DNA of 32,357 bases from Spirogloea muscicola (Eukaryota; Streptophyta; Zygnematophyceae; Spirogloeales; Spirogloeaceae): the NCBI GenBank assembly GCA_009602725.1, contig WELB01000086.1, positions 540,666 through 573,022 on the forward strand, read 5' to 3'. Below, one piece after another: positions 29,795-32,357 of this stretch (its first letter is position 1; each line of letters begins with the position of its first letter). The notes under the pieces are model-generated. The model saw nothing but the letters and a program-made list of their open reading frames with translations, made no database searches and was not told the origin of the DNA. A program made the translations under genes and the position numbers.

Positions 29795-32337
29795 CTAGGG
29801 CGGCCTCAGCCCAACCTTCATGTAGTCCTCCAAGTCGCTGTCCAGCTTGGCCTCGTCTCCACGCAAGCTTCCAGGCCCTTGCCGGCCCCTCTCCATTGAG
29901 CGGCCTAGTTGGGGACACTGGAACGATGAAACAAGGTAAACATAGCAGGTCAAGAATGTAAGTAATGCCAGGTGTTGGTATTGCTGCTCAGACACTAAAA
30001 CCCCCCAAGGTTGCAACTCCAAATTCCTTCCAGGTATCCAACTAGCACATTCATCAATTATATGCTTGTAGACGCTCAGCTGTAACACTCGCTTGTGCAC
30101 AGGATGCTGCTGTCTTCAGACAATGTGCAGACAATGTGCCGGTCCTTAATGACGTGCAAACTCATGGAAAGAAAAGCATTCACCTCGCGTGCAAAGTGGC
30201 CTGGCTGATCACAGTGGTAACACCGCAGGGGACCAGGGCCACCAGGAGGACCCCTACCGCCTCTGCCTGCAGAGCCATTGTGACGATCCAAAATCGCCTC
30301 CCGAGAGTCGAAGCGGGGCATTGCATTGGCAGGCTACACAGTGTAAAAGTGGCTGCTGTTAGAGGTAGAATGAAGCAGGAAAAAAGCTGTCAGCATGGTC
30401 GTGCTTGGCTGCCATCTTTGAAGTAAAATATAGTGCTTGCATATGATATGACAACGTATCAACTATGTGAGCATGAACATCTCACAGAAGCAAAGTCAGG
30501 AAGATGATCAGGACCAGATATCAGCTGGTGAGCTTTGACAAAAGCACAGCGCTACTTCACGTGGCACTCACCACTTTTGAAGGGCAGTCTCTGGCGAAAT
30601 GTCCAGGTAGACCACAAATGTAGCAGACATCCCTTCCACCCGCCAGAGGTGGTGGATGCTCAGGACCAGCTGATGATCCAGGGAGGGTTCCGAGGGGCTC
30701 GCCACTTCTGCATCCATGTAAGAAAGCATGTGCACCACCAACTGCTTACATACATGCCAGAGCAACTGAATGCCTTGTGACTTGAGGCAGGGAAGCTTTG
30801 TTGTTTCTTGTGCCACTTGTCAACTGTACCACTCCTAAGCCATTGTGTGCAAGTTAGCCTGCCTGTCCTTTGAATCTAGTGGTATAGTCAACCAGCGGTA
30901 AGCTAGTGAGTCATCCAGTTGAACAACAGCCAGGACACACACCTTGTCGGCTGTGTCTGCTTCAGGGGACATTCTCGAGCAATGTGGCCAACATGACCAC
31001 AATTGTAGCAGCGCTGTTCGAAATCTGGGCCGTCATTGCCTTGCTTGTGAGGGCACTGCAAGCCAGATAAGACTCATTCCTATTGCAATCAGCAAACAGT
31101 GGTGTTTGACCTGACAATCTAAGAGGTGGAGCAAGCAAGTAGTGGGCCTAGCTATTGACTGAGTAAACTCTGCGATAGCATGGGCATATGAATTTCAATT
31201 CAGTTCTTTGCCCAGGGTGTGCTATTGACAGGTGGGGAACCCTGCTGTCTACAAAGAGGGGCTAGGAGTCAGCGCCAGGCGTGGTGACACCTGCCTGCGA
31301 TCATTCTCAAGTTGGTCTTAGACTAAAGGTGGAGATACCCAGCAAGAACAGAATTTGACCCCAGTTCTCCCTCAATTCTCAACCCCTTGTCTTGCCCTCC
31401 GCTTATTCCCATACTTTGCGCACAGACCACCAATGACAACTTTCCCCCTCACGTTCTATCCATCCTGTCGTTGTTCGCGCTGCTCCACCACTGCCTCCAG
31501 TAAGATTCTGGCCATCTTCACCGTGTCACTGGTGGATCCTTGCCTCAGCCCACTCAGCGAGCCCACCTAGATCAGACCGCATGCAAGCCCAACAGCCCGC
31601 GCCATCCTTGCTGAGTGCCCACAGCAACGCAGCCCTTGCATCCTTGCGCTTGCCTCCTCATGCCATGTGCCCACGAGCCCAGTGCTCCTCCTCATCCTAT
31701 ACCGCAAAGAGGGGTACCATCTGGCCGAGGATCGAGATCTGCGTCCTACCTCCCGCGCAACATGCCCTCTCCTGCCACACTCATAGCACTTGGGCTCCTC
31801 CCTTGCGTACTGGCTGCCAGGGCCGCCGGCCGAGCCCCCGTGCCCGTAGCCGTAGCCGGGCGCAGGCTCGGGCGCGTAGTACGACGGTGGGGGCCTCCCT
31901 GGCGGGCCGGCGAGTGACACACCGCGCTTGGCGCTGGGGCACTCCCTCGCCCAGTGGCCCATGCCTCCGCACACGAAGCAGACGTTGCCTCCTCCTGGCG
32001 CAGCGCCGGGAGCCACGGCCCCGCCGCCCGCCAGTCCCAGGCCTGATGGCGCGAAGGGGTCCCGCCTCCGGGGCGCCAGGTCGCGCTCCCGCTCCCTGCT
32101 CCGGTATTGCGCATCGGGAGCGGGCGGGGGAGCCATGGCCTCCCTCTCCCGCTCGTACCGCCCTCCGCCTCCGTAGTCACCCCGGTAGCGCCCCAGGTAA
32201 GCCCCGGCCGGGGAGCCGCGGCGGCGAGGAGGCGGCGAGCGGGAGCGGGATCGGGAGCGGGAGCGGGAGCGGGGGAGCCGGCGGTCGCGGTCGCGGTCGC
32301 GGCCGCGGCTGGCGTTGTAGTCGCTGCCGGGGGCCAT
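29795..32337 (-). CDS. RS-domain protein with five CCHC zinc knuckles (RNA-binding)
   Basis: Exons 32337-31750, 31055-30943, 30707-30572, 30333-30184 and 29917-29795 encode 369 residues with all phases agreeing. An Arg/Ser-Asp region (about residues 10-40, RSRSRSRS) and a Gly/Pro/Tyr-rich linker precede five C-x2-C-x4-H-x4-C knuckles: CFVCGGMGHWAREC (about 119), CYECGRRGHVAREC (about 184), CYNCGHVGHIAREC (212), CYICGLPGHFARDC (262) and CYHCDQPGHFAREC (317). Knuckles 2 and 5 are each split by a phase-0 intron just before the last Cys. The C-terminus has AKLDSDLEDYMKVG, reminiscent of the acidic LDxxLDxYM ending of ALYREF-type mRNA export adaptors (inference). Likely a nuclear single-stranded RNA-binding or splicing-related factor; I cannot name an ortholog. 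The ATG at 32337 is the first in frame in the window, 20 bases from the window edge. The 3' end could be longer (see 28981-29654). Confidence 0.85.
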
Positions 32338-32357
32338 CCAGCGGTCCCGCGACGGGG

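Noticed and set aside
1-32357. tRNA, rRNA or snRNA genes.
   Set aside because: I found no cloverleaf, rRNA core or snRNA motif that I could defend by reading.

Overview
The window is nuclear DNA of a photosynthetic eukaryote, most likely a chlorophyte green alga, possibly trebouxiophyte-like. Its genes are dense, GC-rich and heavily interrupted by short GT-AG introns. Three of the nine genes encode proteins of plant/algal plastid families (FKBP19, rhomboid RBL10, ABC1K3 kinase). The organism assignment is inference from gene families and intron style; no rRNA or barcode is present. I rebuilt gene models by joining exons whose splice phases agree and whose translations run continuously along the known protein families.

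Layout: FKBP19-type lumenal immunophilin (+, about 165-2587); retroelement cluster 1 (about 3.16-6.06 kb); glycine-rich RRM protein (+, 6372-7101); Mediator subunit MED21 (-, 8160-9303); RBL10-type rhomboid (+, about 10.2-12.27 kb); retroelement cluster (12.3-13.1 kb); AYR1-like short-chain reductase (+, 13429-15407); PET100-like cytochrome oxidase assembly factor (-, 16056-16417); retroelement cluster (16.6-17.3 kb); cyclase-associated protein CAP (+, about 17.5-20.36 kb); ABC1K3-type kinase (-, 20717-25843); retroelement cluster (25.97-27.6 kb); weakly resolved region (27.6-29.8 kb); five-knuckle CCHC zinc protein with an RS domain (-, 29795-32337). The genes do not form an operon-like pathway. 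They alternate in convergent pairs (GRP/MED21, SDR/PET100, CAP/ABC1K3) and divergent pairs (MED21/RBL10, PET100/CAP).

The most striking content lies between the genes. More than a dozen short fragments, on both strands and in several divergent subfamilies, encode the same C-terminal piece of what looks like a non-LTR retrotransposon reverse-transcriptase polyprotein. It ends in a recurring S-D-x-x-L-L-T-R-x-Y-stop. Many fragments are followed by a 3' tail with a conserved small hairpin (GGCTGG/CCAGCC type) and, in some, a TTC-rich end. Divergent copies keep the peptide while changing third codon positions. One hairpin stem shows a compensatory base-pair change. One 60-bp tail-only insertion is flanked by a 9-bp target duplication and its empty site survives in a sister copy. 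Together these define a family of very short, severely 5'-truncated retrotransposon insertions that gather at gene 5' ends.

Three isolated N bases (2574, 17510, 25818) all fall in or beside coding exons, and at two of them the reading frame is visibly disturbed, so the ends of those models are provisional.
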